Assembly (NCBI RefSeq): GCF_003574445.1
Contig: NZ_KZ984551.1
Span: 256,262-320,261, forward strand
Length of the DNA stretch: 64,000 nt
Direction: 5' to 3'
Source of the DNA: Streptomyces sp. YIM 130001
Lineage (GTDB): Bacteria; Actinomycetota; Actinomycetes; Streptomycetales; Streptomycetaceae
Position numbers and translations under genes: made by a program. Below are positions 45,743-55,933 of this stretch, piece after piece. Below the pieces are notes generated by a model that was not told the origin of the DNA, did not search any database, and worked only from the letters and a program-made list of their open reading frames with translations. Positions within the stretch are counted from its first letter, which is position 1. Every line of letters starts with the position of its first letter.

Positions 45743-45756
45743 GTGACATAAATCAC
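45743..45756. promoter_or_regulatory. possible CRP-like site
   Basis: GTGACATAAATCAC has the GTGA-N6-TCAC form of cyclic-AMP receptor-type sites. It lies in the 432-base gap 45457-45888 between the lipoprotein and HAD genes. No small gene is visible in this gap; the rest holds the lipoprotein promoter region. Confidence 0.3.
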
Positions 45757-45888
45757 GCCACGGATCGCGGGCGATGGGGGCGGAATTCGGCGGTCGCGCG
45801 CGGCAATTGGTGTGCGCTTTGCCTTGTCCTGCCTTTCACCCGGCAATGCGGGAACACGCTCGGTGCACGCCCGGGTGCCTTTCCGTCA

Positions 45889-46620
45889 TCACTTGATCAG
45901 CTTCCGCAGAAAGGCGAGATCGACTTCTTCGAGAGAGGCGACGACGGTACGCCCGTCACCGGGCGGAATCGGTGCGACGGAGGGCACGGCGACGACGGGG
46001 CAGCCTGCGGCCTGCGCCGAGGCGACCCCGGTCGTGGTGTCCTCGATGACCGCACAGCGGACCGGGTCGGCGCCGAGGCCCGCGGCGGCCCGCAGATAGG
46101 GCTCGGGATGCGGCTTGCTGTGCTCGACCTCGTCGCCGGCGATGGTGAGGCGGAAGTGCTGAGCGCCGATGGAGTCGAGTACGCGGTCGATGATGCGCCG
46201 GTGCGAGGCGGAGACCAGGGCGGCGGGTACGTCCTGTTCGGTCAGCTCGGCGAGCAGCCGTTCGACGCCGGGCATCAGGGGTACGTCGCGGCTGATGCGC
46301 TGCTCGAAGTGGTCGTTGAGCAGCACGGTGAGCTCGGGCACGGTGATGTCCGCGCCGGTGGCCTCGATCAGGAAGCCCGCACTGCGGGTCATGGGCCCGC
46401 CGACCACGACGTGCCGCCAGGATTCGTCGAGGGCGTACCCCAGGCCGGCGAAGGCCTCGCACTCGGCGTCCCACCAGAAGCCTTCCGTGTCCACCAGGGT
46501 GCCGTCCATGTCGAGCAGGACGGCGTCGAGGGATGCTCCGCCGGGAGGTGCGGCTTGCGCCGTCCGGGCGGTGCGGTGGGCGTGGGGAAGGCTTCCGGCT
46601 GCGGGGACCGTACTGGTCAT
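45889..46620 (-). CDS. HAD-superfamily phosphatase
   Basis: A 243-residue HAD hydrolase of the beta-phosphoglucomutase-like subfamily. Motif I is LLDMDGTLVDTEG (nucleophile first Asp), motif II is LVSASHR, and motifs III/IV are HSKPHPEPYLRAAAGLG and VIEDTTTGVASAQAAG. It should dephosphorylate a small phosphorylated metabolite. The start MTSTVPAAGS is preceded by GGAGGTG. An unusually long N-terminal leader of about 33 residues comes before the core. It is downstream of metH with a hairpin between. Confidence 0.9.
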   Translation of the reverse strand: MTSTVPAAGSLPHAHRTARTAQAAPPGGASLDAVLLDMDGTLVDTEGFWWDAECEAFAGLGYALDESWRHVVVGGPMTRSAGFLIEATGADITVPELTVLLNDHFEQRISRDVPLMPGVERLLAELTEQDVPAALVSASHRRIIDRVLDSIGAQHFRLTIAGDEVEHSKPHPEPYLRAAAGLGADPVRCAVIEDTTTGVASAQAAGCPVVAVPSVAPIPPGDGRTVVASLEEVDLAFLRKLIK

Positions 46621-46647
46621 GCGGCACACCTCCGTGAGGGACGAGAA

Positions 46648-46696
46648 GGCCGGCCGCCTCTTTCCCGGGGTGTGACCCGGGAGGGGGCGACCGGCC
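46648..46696 (-). terminator. imperfect hairpin between metH and HAD genes
   Basis: GGCCGG...TCCCGGG and CCCGGGA...CCGGCC pair imperfectly over about 21 bases with a six-base loop. It lies about 95 bases past the metH stop and just before the HAD ribosome-binding site, so it may end metH transcripts or attenuate the HAD gene. Confidence 0.5.
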
Positions 46697-46789
46697 TGCA
46701 CTGGACCGATAAGTGTACGTCGCACGGCCCGAGGCGCATCCGGATTGTTCCGCCGGGTGAGCGCGCGGGCCGCCGGGGGGCGGATCCTG

Positions 46790-49700
46790 TCAGCGGGCGT
46801 TGAAGTACTTCGCCTCGGGGTGGTGGATGACGATGGCGTCGGTGGACTGCTCGGGGTGGAGCTGGAACTCCTCGGAGAGCTCGACGCCGATCCGCTCGGG
46901 CTCGAGCAGTTCGGCGATCTTGGCCCGGTCCTCGAGGTTCGGGCACGCTCCGTAGCCGAGCGAGAACCGTGCGCCGCGGTACTTGAGGGCGAACATGTCC
47001 TCCATCTCCGAGGGGTCGTCCCCCGCGTAGCCGAGTTCGCTGCGCACCCGAGCGTGCCAGTACTCGGCGAGGGCCTCGGCGAGCTGGACGGACAGTCCGT
47101 GCAGCTCGAGGTAGTCGCGGTAGGCGTCGGCGGCGAAGAGTTCGGCGGTGGACTCGCCGATCTTCGAGCCGACGGTGACGACCTGCAGCCCCACGACGTC
47201 GGTCTCGCCGCTCTCCTCGGGCCGGAAGAAGTCGGCGAGGCACAGGCGGCGGCCGCGGCGCTGGCGCGGGAAGGTGAAGCGGGTGCGCTCGTTGCCCTGG
47301 TCGTCGAGGAGGACGAGGTCGTCGCCCTTGGAGACGCAGGGGTAGTAGCCGTAGACGACGGCCGCTTCGAGCATGTTCTTGGTGTGCAGCTGGTCGAGCC
47401 AGCCGCGCAGGCGGGGCCGGCCCTCGGTCTCGACGAGCTCCTCGTAGCTGGGGCCGTCGCCGGTGCGGGCCTGCTTGAGGCCCCACTGGCCCTTGAAGAG
47501 AGCGCCCTCGTCCAGCCAGGAGGCGTACTCCTTGAGCTGGATGCCCTTGACGACGCGGCTGCCCCAGAACGGCGGCGTGGGGACGGGGGTGTCGATGGCG
47601 ACGTCGGAGCGGGCCGGGCCCTCGTCGGGGCGCTCCTCGACCTGCACGGCGCTCGCCTTGACGCGGCGCTGCTTGAGCTCGGGGAGGGTGGCGCCGGGGA
47701 CGCCGCGCTTGACGGCGACGAGGGCGTCCATCAGGCGCAGGCCCTCGAACGCGTCGCGGGCGTAGCGGACTTCGCCCTCGTAGATCTCGTGGAGGTCCTG
47801 TTCGACGTAGGCGCGGGTGAGGGCGGCGCCGCCGAGGATGACCGGGAAGTCGGCTGCCAGCTTGCGCTGGTTCAGCTCCTCCAGGTTCTCCTTCATGATC
47901 ACGGTCGACTTCACCAGGAGTCCCGACATGCCGATGACGTCGGCGCGGTGCTCCGCGGCGGCGTCGAGGATCGCCGATACGGGCTGCTTGATGCCCAGAT
48001 TGACGACGTTGTAGCCGTTGTTGGACAGGATGATGTCGACGAGGTTCTTGCCGATGTCGTGCACGTCGCCGCGGACGGTGGCGAGGACGATGGTGCCCTT
48101 GCCCTCGGAGTCCGTCTTCTCCATGTGCGGTTCGAGGTGGGCGACGGCGGTCTTCATGACCTCGGCGGACTGCAGTACGAAGGGCAGCTGCATCTGGCCC
48201 GAGCCGAAGAGTTCACCGACGACCTTCATGCCCTCGAGGAGGGTGTCGTTGACGATGTCGAGGGCGGGGCGCTCGGTGAGGGCCTCGTCGAGGTCGGCCT
48301 CGAGGCCGTTCTTCTCGCCGTCGATGATGCGGCTGCGCAGGCGCTCCTCCAGCGGGAGTGCGGCCAGTTCCTCGGCCTTGCCGGCCTTGAGGGACTTGGC
48401 GGTGGCGCCCTCGAAGAGCGCCATCAGTTTCTGCAGCGGGTCGTAGCCCTCGGCGCGGCGGTCGTAGATCAGGTCGAGTGCGGTGGTGACCTGCTCGTCG
48501 TCGAAGCGGGCGATCGGCAGGATCTTCGAGGCGTGCACGATCGCCGAGTCGAGTCCTGCCTTGGTGCATTCGTCGAGGAAGACGGAGTTGAGCAGGATGC
48601 GGGCGGCCGGGTTGAGGCCGAAGGAGATGTTGGACAGGCCGAGCGTGGTCTGTACGTCGGGGTGGCGGCGCTTGAGTTCGCGGATCGCCCCGATGGTGGC
48701 GATGCCGTCCTTGCGGGACTCCTCCTGACCGGTGCAGATGGTGAAGGTCAGGGTGTCGATGAGGATGTCGGACTCGTGGATGCCCCAGTTGCCGGTGAGG
48801 TCGTCGATGAGCCGCTCGGCGATGGCGACCTTGTGCTCGACGCTGCGGGCCTGGCCCTCCTCGTCGATGGTCAGCGCGATGAGGGCGGCGCCGTGCTCCT
48901 TGGCCAGTGCGGTGACCTTGGCGAAGCGGGATTCGGGGCCGTCGCCGTCCTCGTAGTTGACGGAGTTGATGACGGCGCGGCCGCCGAGCTTCTCCAACCC
49001 GGCCTGGATGACGGGCACTTCGGTGGAGTCGAGGACGAGGGGCAGGGTGGAGGCGGTGGCGAAGCGGCCGGCCAGCTCGGCCATGTCGGCGACGCCGTCC
49101 CGGCCGACGTAGTCGACACACAGGTCGAGCATGTGGGCGCCTTCGCGGATCTGGTCGCGGGCCATCTCGACGCAGTCGTCCCAGCGCGCCTCCAGCATGG
49201 CCTCGCGGAACTTCTTCGAGCCGTTGGCGTTGGTGCGCTCGCCGATCGCCAGGTACGAGGTGTCCTGCCGGAAGGGCACCGTCTGGTACAGGGAGGCGGC
49301 GCCGGGCTCGGGCCGGGGTTCGCGGCTGGTGGGCTGGAGGTCGCGCACCCGCTCGACGACCTGGCGCAGGTGTTCCGGGGTGGTGCCGCAGCAGCCGCCG
49401 ACCAGGGAGAGGCCGTACTCGCCGACGAACGTCTCCTGCGCGTCGGCGAGTTCGCCGGCGGTCAGCGGGTAGTGGGCGCCGTCCTTGCCGAGTACGGGCA
49501 GGCCCGCGTTCGGCATGCAGGACAGCGGTACGCGCGAGTGGCGGGCGAGGTAGCGAAGGTGCTCGCTCATCTCGGCCGGCCCGGTGGCGCAGTTGAGGCC
49601 GATCATGTCGATGCCGAGCGGCTCGAGTGCGGTGAGCGCGGCGCCGATCTCGGAGCCGAGGAGCATGGTGCCGGTGGTCTCGACGGTGACGGAACAGATG

Positions 49701-50299
49701 ATCGGCAAGTTCGCGCCGGTGGCGTCCAGGGCACGGCGGGCGCCGAGGATGGAGGCCTTGGTCTGCAGCAGGTCCTGGGTGGTCTCCACCAGGAGGGCGT
49801 CGGCGCCGCCGGCGATCATGCCTTCGGCGTTCTGCTGGTAGGCGTCGCGCAGCTTGACGTACGGGGCGTGGCCGAGGGTGGGCAGCTTGGTGCCGGGGCC
49901 CATGGAGCCGAGGACCCAGCGCTGCTGGCCGGTGGATTCGGTGAACTCGTCGGCGACCTCACGGGCGATACGGACGCCGGACTCGGAGAGTTCGAAGACG
50001 CGCTCGGGGATGTCGTACTCGCCGAGGGCGGCGAAGTTGGCGCCGAAGGTGTTCGTCTCGACGCAGTCGACGCCCACGGCGAAGTAGGCCTCGTGGACGG
50101 ATCGGACGATGTCGGGGCGGGTGATGTTCAGAATCTCGTTGCAGCCTTCGAGGTTCTGGAAGTCCTCGAGGCTGGGGTCCTGGGCCTGCAGCATGGTGCC
50201 CATCGCTCCGTCCGCGACCACCACCCGGGTGGCGAGTGCGTGACGCAGGGCGTCGGCGCGGGACGGGCTGGCGGATGCTGCGGTCGGCAACGAGGCCAT
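46790..50299 (-). CDS. metH: cobalamin-dependent methionine synthase MetH
   Basis: A full-length protein of about 1169 residues with all four modules. The homocysteine-binding barrel (1-330) has zinc ligands Cys237, Cys303 and Cys304 (GGCCGTTPEH). The pterin-binding barrel spans about 345-610. The cobalamin cap and Rossmann domain follow, with DVHDIGKNL at 745-753, whose His747 ligates cobalt. The C-terminal activation domain (about 890-1169) binds SAM for reactivation. It transfers a methyl group from methyltetrahydrofolate to homocysteine. It is divergent from gylR. No cobalamin riboswitch was seen in its leader. Confidence 0.96.
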   Translation of the reverse strand: MASLPTAASASPSRADALRHALATRVVVADGAMGTMLQAQDPSLEDFQNLEGCNEILNITRPDIVRSVHEAYFAVGVDCVETNTFGANFAALGEYDIPERVFELSESGVRIAREVADEFTESTGQQRWVLGSMGPGTKLPTLGHAPYVKLRDAYQQNAEGMIAGGADALLVETTQDLLQTKASILGARRALDATGANLPIICSVTVETTGTMLLGSEIGAALTALEPLGIDMIGLNCATGPAEMSEHLRYLARHSRVPLSCMPNAGLPVLGKDGAHYPLTAGELADAQETFVGEYGLSLVGGCCGTTPEHLRQVVERVRDLQPTSREPRPEPGAASLYQTVPFRQDTSYLAIGERTNANGSKKFREAMLEARWDDCVEMARDQIREGAHMLDLCVDYVGRDGVADMAELAGRFATASTLPLVLDSTEVPVIQAGLEKLGGRAVINSVNYEDGDGPESRFAKVTALAKEHGAALIALTIDEEGQARSVEHKVAIAERLIDDLTGNWGIHESDILIDTLTFTICTGQEESRKDGIATIGAIRELKRRHPDVQTTLGLSNISFGLNPAARILLNSVFLDECTKAGLDSAIVHASKILPIARFDDEQVTTALDLIYDRRAEGYDPLQKLMALFEGATAKSLKAGKAEELAALPLEERLRSRIIDGEKNGLEADLDEALTERPALDIVNDTLLEGMKVVGELFGSGQMQLPFVLQSAEVMKTAVAHLEPHMEKTDSEGKGTIVLATVRGDVHDIGKNLVDIILSNNGYNVVNLGIKQPVSAILDAAAEHRADVIGMSGLLVKSTVIMKENLEELNQRKLAADFPVILGGAALTRAYVEQDLHEIYEGEVRYARDAFEGLRLMDALVAVKRGVPGATLPELKQRRVKASAVQVEERPDEGPARSDVAIDTPVPTPPFWGSRVVKGIQLKEYASWLDEGALFKGQWGLKQARTGDGPSYEELVETEGRPRLRGWLDQLHTKNMLEAAVVYGYYPCVSKGDDLVLLDDQGNERTRFTFPRQRRGRRLCLADFFRPEESGETDVVGLQVVTVGSKIGESTAELFAADAYRDYLELHGLSVQLAEALAEYWHARVRSELGYAGDDPSEMEDMFALKYRGARFSLGYGACPNLEDRAKIAELLEPERIGVELSEEFQLHPEQSTDAIVIHHPEAKYFNAR

Positions 50300-50627
50300 G
50301 GAAGAGCTCCCTGGAGTGCGACGGCTGTCGGCTTTGCACCCCCAGTCGAGGGCGCACCGGGCCAGCCTAGCCGGGACAGGGCCCCCGCCGTATGGGGCGT
50401 CCATCGAGCGGACCATGATGCTGCCGTGGATGCGGTGGTCTGCCGGGGAGATCCGGACGGGATGGATCGGCGCGGATCGGAGCTGAACCGCGTGCGCGGC
50501 CATTAGGACAAGGTCGACATGGACCGATAGTGTTCAGCATTGTCGAACGGCTGCCGACGCCGTACCGTACGGTCTCCGGAGTCTGCCGTACGGGGAACCT
50601 GGGATCGGACGCGGAGGAGCGGACGCG
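50300..50627. other. divergent intergenic region, metH / gylR
   Basis: The 328-base gap holds both promoters. A TAGGCT box lies about 70 bases before the metH start on the minus strand. The GylR-type site lies at 50532-50548. I saw no small gene and no B12-box sequence. Confidence 0.5.
50532..50548. promoter_or_regulatory. candidate GylR operator upstream of gylR
   Basis: GTTCAGCATTGTCGAAC, with outer arms GTTC and GAAC. The 12-mer GCATTGTCGAAC recurs upstream of glpF (51718-51729), and 15 of 17 positions match overall. This fits autoregulation by the IclR-family repressor GylR. Confidence 0.65.
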
Positions 50628-51392
50628 GTGGCCAAGAACATCCAGTCGCTCGAACGCGCTGCGGCGATGCTGCGCCTGCTGGCCGGCGGCGAGCGACGGC
50701 TCGGCCTCTCCGACATCGCCTCGTCACTCGACCTGGCCAAAGGCACCGCCCACGGCATCCTGCGCACGCTCCAGCAGGAGGGCTTCGTGGAGCAGGACCC
50801 CTCCTCCGGCCGCTACCAGCTCGGCGCGGAGCTCCTGCGCCTGGGCAACAGCTATCTGGACGTGCACGAGCTGCGCGCCCGCGCTCTGGTCTGGACGGAC
50901 GACCTGGCGCGCTCCAGCGGCGAGAGCGTCTACCTCGGAGTGCTGCACCAGCAGGGCGTCCTGATCGTGCACCACGTGTTCCGGCCGGACGACAGCCGCC
51001 AGGTGCTCGAGGTCGGGGCGATGCACCCGCTGCATTCGACCGCGCTCGGCAAGGTCCTCTCCGCGTACGACCCGGTGGCGCACAGCGAGGTCGTGGAGTC
51101 GGACCGCAAGGGGTTCACCGGGCGCACGGTCACCGGCATCGAGGACTTCGAAGGGGTCCTCGACGTGACCCGGGCGCGCGGCTGGGCGGCCGACGTCGAG
51201 GAGACCTGGACCGGCGTGGCCTCGGTCGCGGCCCCGATCCACGACCGGCGCCGGATGCCGGTGGGCGCGGTCGGCGTGACCGGCGCGGTGGAGCGCGTGT
51301 GCGGTGACGGCGAGCTGCGCGCGGAGCTGATCGCGGCGGTACGGGACTGCGCCCGTGCCGTGTCCCGGGATCTGGGCGCCGGACGCTTCTGA
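50628..51392 (+). CDS. gylR: IclR-family glycerol operon regulator GylR
   Basis: A 254-residue IclR-type regulator: winged helix-turn-helix at about 5-62 (LGLSDIASSLDLAKGTAHGILRTL) and an effector domain from about 75 onward (RSSGESVYLGVLHQQ, MHPLHSTALGKV, AAPIHDRRRMPVGAVGV). It lies upstream of glpF-glpK-glpD in the order known for the S. coelicolor gyl operon, where GylR represses the glycerol genes and itself and is relieved by a glycerol-derived inducer. GTG 50628 begins the conserved AKNIQSLERAAAMLRLL. Confidence 0.93.
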   Translation: MAKNIQSLERAAAMLRLLAGGERRLGLSDIASSLDLAKGTAHGILRTLQQEGFVEQDPSSGRYQLGAELLRLGNSYLDVHELRARALVWTDDLARSSGESVYLGVLHQQGVLIVHHVFRPDDSRQVLEVGAMHPLHSTALGKVLSAYDPVAHSEVVESDRKGFTGRTVTGIEDFEGVLDVTRARGWAADVEETWTGVASVAAPIHDRRRMPVGAVGVTGAVERVCGDGELRAELIAAVRDCARAVSRDLGAGRF

Positions 51393-51863
51393 GCCGGGGC
51401 TCCCGGCCTCCCGCGCGACCCCGACCGCCGACGGCACCGAACCCCGGCCGTGAGCCCTGGACCGGCGCACGCCTCCCCCGTGCCTGCCGCCTTCCCGGTG
51501 TCTCCCTCTCGCGCGAAGGGCGCCCGCCGCGTACCGTCGAACCCTCGCGCGAAACGTTTCCGGCACCTACTACCGGCCCGTCGCCCCAGCCCGCCCGGCA
51601 CGTCCTGCCGGGCGCCGATCCCGTACCCGCAGCGCCCCAGCGGTAACGATCGTGATTCGCCTCCCCCAGCCCTTGACGGGCAGTTAACACGAGGGCAAAA
51701 CTGCCGTTCATCGGTCGGCATTGTCGAACACCTACCGGCAATACGGGGTAGTGTGTGGCAAGGCGGATCGAGCAACGCCCTCACCTGAGGGCGCGGACCA
51801 CCGGCGGGACCCGTGGTGTCGCGTTCTCGGTATCCACCTGGACGAAGGACAAAGGAGTCGCGG
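51393..51863 (+). promoter_or_regulatory. glp operon promoter region with GylR site
   Basis: This 471-base gap has no gene. A short stem GGCAGTT/AACTGCC lies at 51679-51705. The GylR-type site GGTCGGCATTGTCGAAC is at 51713-51729, followed by a promoter-like AT-richer stretch. Its match to the site before gylR supports co-regulation. Confidence 0.6.
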
Positions 51864-52643
51864 GTGTCCAGCTCCGACATCTTCATCGGCGAGACCATCG
51901 GTACCGCCCTACTCATCCTGCTCGGCGGTGGCGTCTGCGCCGCTGTCACTTTCAAGCGCTCCAAGGCCTACGAGGCCGGCTGGGTCGCCATCGCGTTCGG
52001 CTGGGGCTTCGCGGTCCTGACCGGCGCCTACCTCGCCGGCGGTGTCTCCGGCGCGCACCTCAACCCCGCGGTGACCTTCGGTCTCGCGGTCGAGGGCGGC
52101 ACCAAGTGGAGCGACGTGCCGGTCTACCTGGCGGGTGAACTGCTCGGCGCGATGATCGGTGCCGTGCTCGTCTGGATCGCCTACTACGGCCAGTTCCAGG
52201 CGCACCTGACCGACCCGGAGATCGTCGGCCGGCCCGACGCCGACCGGAAGCCGGTCTCCGACGAGCCCGGCCCGGTCCTGGGTGTCTTCTCCACGGCGCC
52301 CGAGATCCGGAACGTCTGGCAGAACATGGCCACCGAGATCATCGCCACGTTCGTCCTGGTCATCGCGATCCTCACGCAGGGCCTGAACGACGAGGGCAAC
52401 GGCCTCGGCGCGCTCGGCGCACTCATCACGGCGCTCGTCGTCGTCGGCATCGGCCTCTCGCTCGGTGGCCCGACGGGATACGCCATCAACCCGGTCCGTG
52501 ACCTCGGCCCACGCATCGTGCACTCCCTGCTGCCGCTGCCGAACAAGGGCAGCTCGGACTGGACGTACGCCTGGATCCCGGTCGCCGGACCGCTGATCGG
52601 TGGCGTCATCGCCGGTGGTGTCTACAACATCGCGTTCGCCTGA
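51864..52643 (+). CDS. glpF: glycerol facilitator GlpF (aquaglyceroporin)
   Basis: A 259-residue six-helix channel of the MIP family. The two half-helix motifs are HLNPAVTF with Asn67 and [11 protein letters not shown] with Asn209; the NPV-R-D second motif fits a glycerol channel rather than a strict water channel. It lets glycerol diffuse in so that GlpK can trap it. GTG 51864 follows AAAGGAG. It is first in the glpF-glpK-glpD operon, ending 36 bases before the glpK start. Confidence 0.95.
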   Translation: MSSSDIFIGETIGTALLILLGGGVCAAVTFKRSKAYEAGWVAIAFGWGFAVLTGAYLAGGVSGAHLNPAVTFGLAVEGGTKWSDVPVYLAGELLGAMIGAVLVWIAYYGQFQAHLTDPEIVGRPDADRKPVSDEPGPVLGVFSTAPEIRNVWQNMATEIIATFVLVIAILTQGLNDEGNGLGALGALITALVVVGIGLSLGGPTGYAINPVRDLGPRIVHSLLPLPNKGSSDWTYAWIPVAGPLIGGVIAGGVYNIAFA

Positions 52644-52679
52644 GCACGCCGTACCGCACGAGACCTCATGGAGCACACA

Positions 52680-54221
52680 GTGACCGACGCACACACCGCC
52701 CACTCGCACGGCGCCGGGCCGTTCATCGCGGCGATCGACCAGGGCACCACCTCGAGCCGCTGCATCGTCTTCGACACGGACGGCCGGATCGTCGCCGTCG
52801 ACCAGCGCGAGCACGAGCAGATCTTCCCGAAGCCCGGCTGGGTCGAGCACGACGCCAAGGAGATCTGGGCCAACGTCGAGAGCGTGGTGGCAGGCGCTGT
52901 CGCCAAGGCCGGCATCACCTCCGCCGACGTCAAGGCGATCGGCATCACCAACCAGCGTGAGACCACCCTGCTCTGGGACAAGAACACCGGCGAGCCGGTG
53001 CACAACGCGATCGTCTGGCAGGACACCCGCACCGACGCCCTGTGCAAGGAGCTCGGCCGCAACGTCGGCCAGGACCGCTTCCGCCGCGAGACCGGCCTGC
53101 CGCTCGCGTCCTACTTCGCGGGGCCCAAGGTCCGCTGGCTGCTCGACAACGTCGAGGGGCTGCGCGAGCGCGCCGAGCGCGGCGACATCCTGTTCGGCAC
53201 CATGGACTCCTGGGTCATCTGGAACCTGACCGGTGGCACCAACGGCGGCCAGCACGTCACGGACGTCACCAACGCCTCGCGCACCATGCTGATGAACCTC
53301 CACAGCATGCAGTGGGACGACAAGATCCTCGCGTCCATCGGCATCCCGGCCGCGGTGCTCCCGGAGATCCGTTCCTCCGCCGAGGTGTACGGCAGCGCCA
53401 AGGGCGGCGTCCTGGACGGCGTCCCGGTCGCCTCCGCGCTCGGTGACCAGCAGGCCGCGCTGTTCGGCCAGACCTGTTTCGCCGAGGGCGAGGCCAAGTC
53501 GACGTACGGCACCGGCACGTTCATGCTGCTGAACACCGGTGAGACCCCCGTCAACTCCTACAACGGCCTGATCACCACGGTCGGTTACCGCATCGGTGAC
53601 CAGAAGCCGGTGTACGCGCTCGAGGGCTCGATCGCCGTCACGGGCTCCCTGGTGCAGTGGATGCGCGACCAGATGGGCCTGATCAACTCCGCCGCCGAGA
53701 TCGAGACCCTGGCGTCCTCGGTCGACGACAACGGCGGCGCGTACTTCGTACCGGCGTTCTCCGGCCTGTTCGCCCCGTACTGGCGCTCCGACGCCCGCGG
53801 TGTGATCGCCGGCCTCACCCGGTACGTCACCAAGGCGCACATCGCGCGCGCCGTGCTCGAGGCGACCGCCTGGCAGACCCGTGAGATCGCCGACGCCATG
53901 ACGAAGGACTCCGGCGTCGAGCTCACGACCCTCAAGGTCGACGGCGGCATGACCTCCAACAACCTGCTGATGCAGACCCTCTCGGACTTCCTGAACGCAC
54001 CCGTGGTGCGCCCGATGGTCGCCGAGACGACCTGCCTCGGCGCGGCCTACGCCGCCGGCCTGGCCGTCGGTTTCTGGCCCGACACCGAGACCCTGCGCGC
54101 CAATTGGCGCAGGGCCGCCGAGTGGACCCCCCGCATGGAAGCGGACCAGCGGGACCACGAGTACAAGAACTGGCTCAAGGCCGTCGAGCGGACCATGGGC
54201 TGGATCGAGGACGAGGAGTAA
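52680..54221 (+). CDS. glpK: glycerol kinase GlpK
   Basis: A 513-residue FGGY-family kinase. The phosphate-binding loop DQGTTSSR is at 20-27, followed by QDTRT, the substrate motif RETGLPL, the ATP-binding [10 protein letters not shown] and [13 protein letters not shown]. It converts glycerol to sn-glycerol 3-phosphate. GTG 52680 is preferred because GGAG is well spaced before it; an in-frame ATG at 52668 adds four residues. It lies between glpF and glpD. Confidence 0.96.
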   Translation: MTDAHTAHSHGAGPFIAAIDQGTTSSRCIVFDTDGRIVAVDQREHEQIFPKPGWVEHDAKEIWANVESVVAGAVAKAGITSADVKAIGITNQRETTLLWDKNTGEPVHNAIVWQDTRTDALCKELGRNVGQDRFRRETGLPLASYFAGPKVRWLLDNVEGLRERAERGDILFGTMDSWVIWNLTGGTNGGQHVTDVTNASRTMLMNLHSMQWDDKILASIGIPAAVLPEIRSSAEVYGSAKGGVLDGVPVASALGDQQAALFGQTCFAEGEAKSTYGTGTFMLLNTGETPVNSYNGLITTVGYRIGDQKPVYALEGSIAVTGSLVQWMRDQMGLINSAAEIETLASSVDDNGGAYFVPAFSGLFAPYWRSDARGVIAGLTRYVTKAHIARAVLEATAWQTREIADAMTKDSGVELTTLKVDGGMTSNNLLMQTLSDFLNAPVVRPMVAETTCLGAAYAAGLAVGFWPDTETLRANWRRAAEWTPRMEADQRDHEYKNWLKAVERTMGWIEDEE

Positions 54222-54226
54222 GACTC

Positions 54227-55846
54227 ATGACCACCCTGCAGAGCAGCCCCGCTTTCCCGGCTCTTGGGCTGCACCCGGCCGACGGCTCGAATCCGAGCCG
54301 GGCCGAGACCCGGGAACAACTGTCGAGGGCTACCTACGACCTCCTGGTGATCGGCGGCGGCATCCTGGGCATCTCCACCGCCTGGCATGCCGCACAGGCC
54401 GGGCTGCGGGTGGCTCTGGTGGACGCCGGCGACTTCGCCGGCGCCACGTCCTCCGCGTCCTCCAAACTGCTGCACGGCGGCCTGCGTTACCTGCAGACCG
54501 GTGCGGTCAAGCTGGTCGCGGAGAACCACTTCGAGCGGCGTGCGGTCTCCCGTCAGGTGGCTCCGCACCTCGCCAATCCCCTGACCTTCTACCTGCCGGT
54601 GTACAAGGGCGGGCCGCACGGCGCCGCGAAGCTCGGCGCGGGCGTGTTCGCGTACTCGGCGCTGTCCGCGTTCGGTGACGGTGTCGGGCATCTGCTGAGC
54701 CCGTCGCGCGCCGCGCAGGACGTGCCCGAGCTGCGCACCGACAACCTGAAGGCCGTGGCCGTGTACGGCGACGACCAGATGAACGACTCCCGGATGGCCC
54801 TGATGACGGTCCGCGCGGCGGTCGCCGCGGGTGCCGCGGTGCTCAACCACGCGGAGGTCACCGGGCTGCGCTTCACCGGCGGGCGGGTCACCGGTGCGGA
54901 TCTCAAGGACCGTACCGACGGCACCGAGTTCGGCGTGGACGCCCGTCTCGTACTCAACGCGACCGGCCCCTGGGTCGACAGGCTGCGCACGATGGAGGAC
55001 GCCAACTCGGCTCCGTCCATCCGCCTCTCCAAGGGCGCGCACCTGGTCCTCAAGCGCACCTCGCCGTGGAAGGCCGCGCTCGCCACCCCGATCGACAAGT
55101 ACCGGATCACGTTCGCCCTGCCGTGGGAGGACATGCTGCTGCTCGGCACCACCGACGAGGTGTACGAGGGCGATCCGGCGGACGTCTCGGTGACCGAGCA
55201 GGACACCAAGCAGATCCTGGACGAGGCCGCGTTCTCGGTGCGGGACCAGCAGCTGTCACCGGACCTGATCACGTACGCCTTCGCCGGTCTGCGGGTGCTG
55301 CCCGGCGGCCCCGGCGACACGTCGAAGGCGAAGCGGGAGACGGTCGTGACCGAGGGCCGCGGCGGAATGCTGTCGGTCGCCGGCGGCAAGTGGACGACGT
55401 TCCGGCACATCGGCCGTACGGTCATGAACAAGCTGTCGCAGCTGCCCGGGCACCCGCTCGGCGAGGACATGCAGCCGATCTCGGAGCTGCCCAAGCGTCT
55501 GCCGCTGCCGGGCATCGCGAACCCGAACGCGGTCGCGCACCGGCTCCTGGTGGACGGCGACGCGACCCCCGGGACGCGGATGTCGCCGGAGACGGCGCGG
55601 CACCTGGCCACGCACTACGGCTCGCTGTCCTTCGACATCGCCCGGCTCGCCAACGAGGACCCGGCGCTCGCCGAGCGCATCCACCCCGACGCCCCGGAGA
55701 TCTGGGCGCAGGTGGCGTACGCCCGTGACCACGAGTGGGCCGAGACTGCGGACGACGTCCTGCGGCGCCGCACCACACTGACGATCCGCGGGCTGGCGAC
55801 GGACGAGATCCGTGGCCAGGTGGAGAAGGTGCTCGGCACCGAATAG
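54227..55846 (+). CDS. glpD: glycerol-3-phosphate dehydrogenase GlpD (FAD)
   Basis: A 539-residue flavoprotein with the FAD Rossmann motif VIGGGILG (41-48), the SSASSKLLHGGLRYLQ loop and a C-terminal DAO-associated domain. It oxidises glycerol 3-phosphate to dihydroxyacetone phosphate at the membrane, passing electrons to quinone. ATG 54227 follows GAGGAG, five bases after the glpK stop, so it is tightly coupled. A strong hairpin ends the operon. Confidence 0.95.
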   Translation: MTTLQSSPAFPALGLHPADGSNPSRAETREQLSRATYDLLVIGGGILGISTAWHAAQAGLRVALVDAGDFAGATSSASSKLLHGGLRYLQTGAVKLVAENHFERRAVSRQVAPHLANPLTFYLPVYKGGPHGAAKLGAGVFAYSALSAFGDGVGHLLSPSRAAQDVPELRTDNLKAVAVYGDDQMNDSRMALMTVRAAVAAGAAVLNHAEVTGLRFTGGRVTGADLKDRTDGTEFGVDARLVLNATGPWVDRLRTMEDANSAPSIRLSKGAHLVLKRTSPWKAALATPIDKYRITFALPWEDMLLLGTTDEVYEGDPADVSVTEQDTKQILDEAAFSVRDQQLSPDLITYAFAGLRVLPGGPGDTSKAKRETVVTEGRGGMLSVAGGKWTTFRHIGRTVMNKLSQLPGHPLGEDMQPISELPKRLPLPGIANPNAVAHRLLVDGDATPGTRMSPETARHLATHYGSLSFDIARLANEDPALAERIHPDAPEIWAQVAYARDHEWAETADDVLRRRTTLTIRGLATDEIRGQVEKVLGTE

Positions 55847-55864
55847 GGATCGGGCAGGATCACA

Positions 55865-55911
55865 ACGCGCCTGCGGGGCGGCCCAGTTGACGGGTCGCCC
55901 CGCAGGCGCGT
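55865..55911. terminator. bidirectional hairpin terminator after glpD
   Basis: Twenty-base arms (55865-55884 and 55892-55911) with one wobble pair and a seven-base loop; the core is CGCCTGCGGGGCG. It lies between the convergent glpD and MarR genes. Confidence 0.85.
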
Positions 55912-55933
55912 GTGTGGCAGGGCCGGGCAGGCG

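Noticed and set aside
46745..50506. A very long open frame on the plus strand opposite metH
   Set aside because: It is the GC-rich antisense shadow of metH, with low-complexity Gly/Val/Asp/Glu-rich translation and no family features.
50300..50627. Cobalamin riboswitch before metH
   Set aside because: No B12-box-like sequence or matching stem arrangement was seen in the minus-strand leader.
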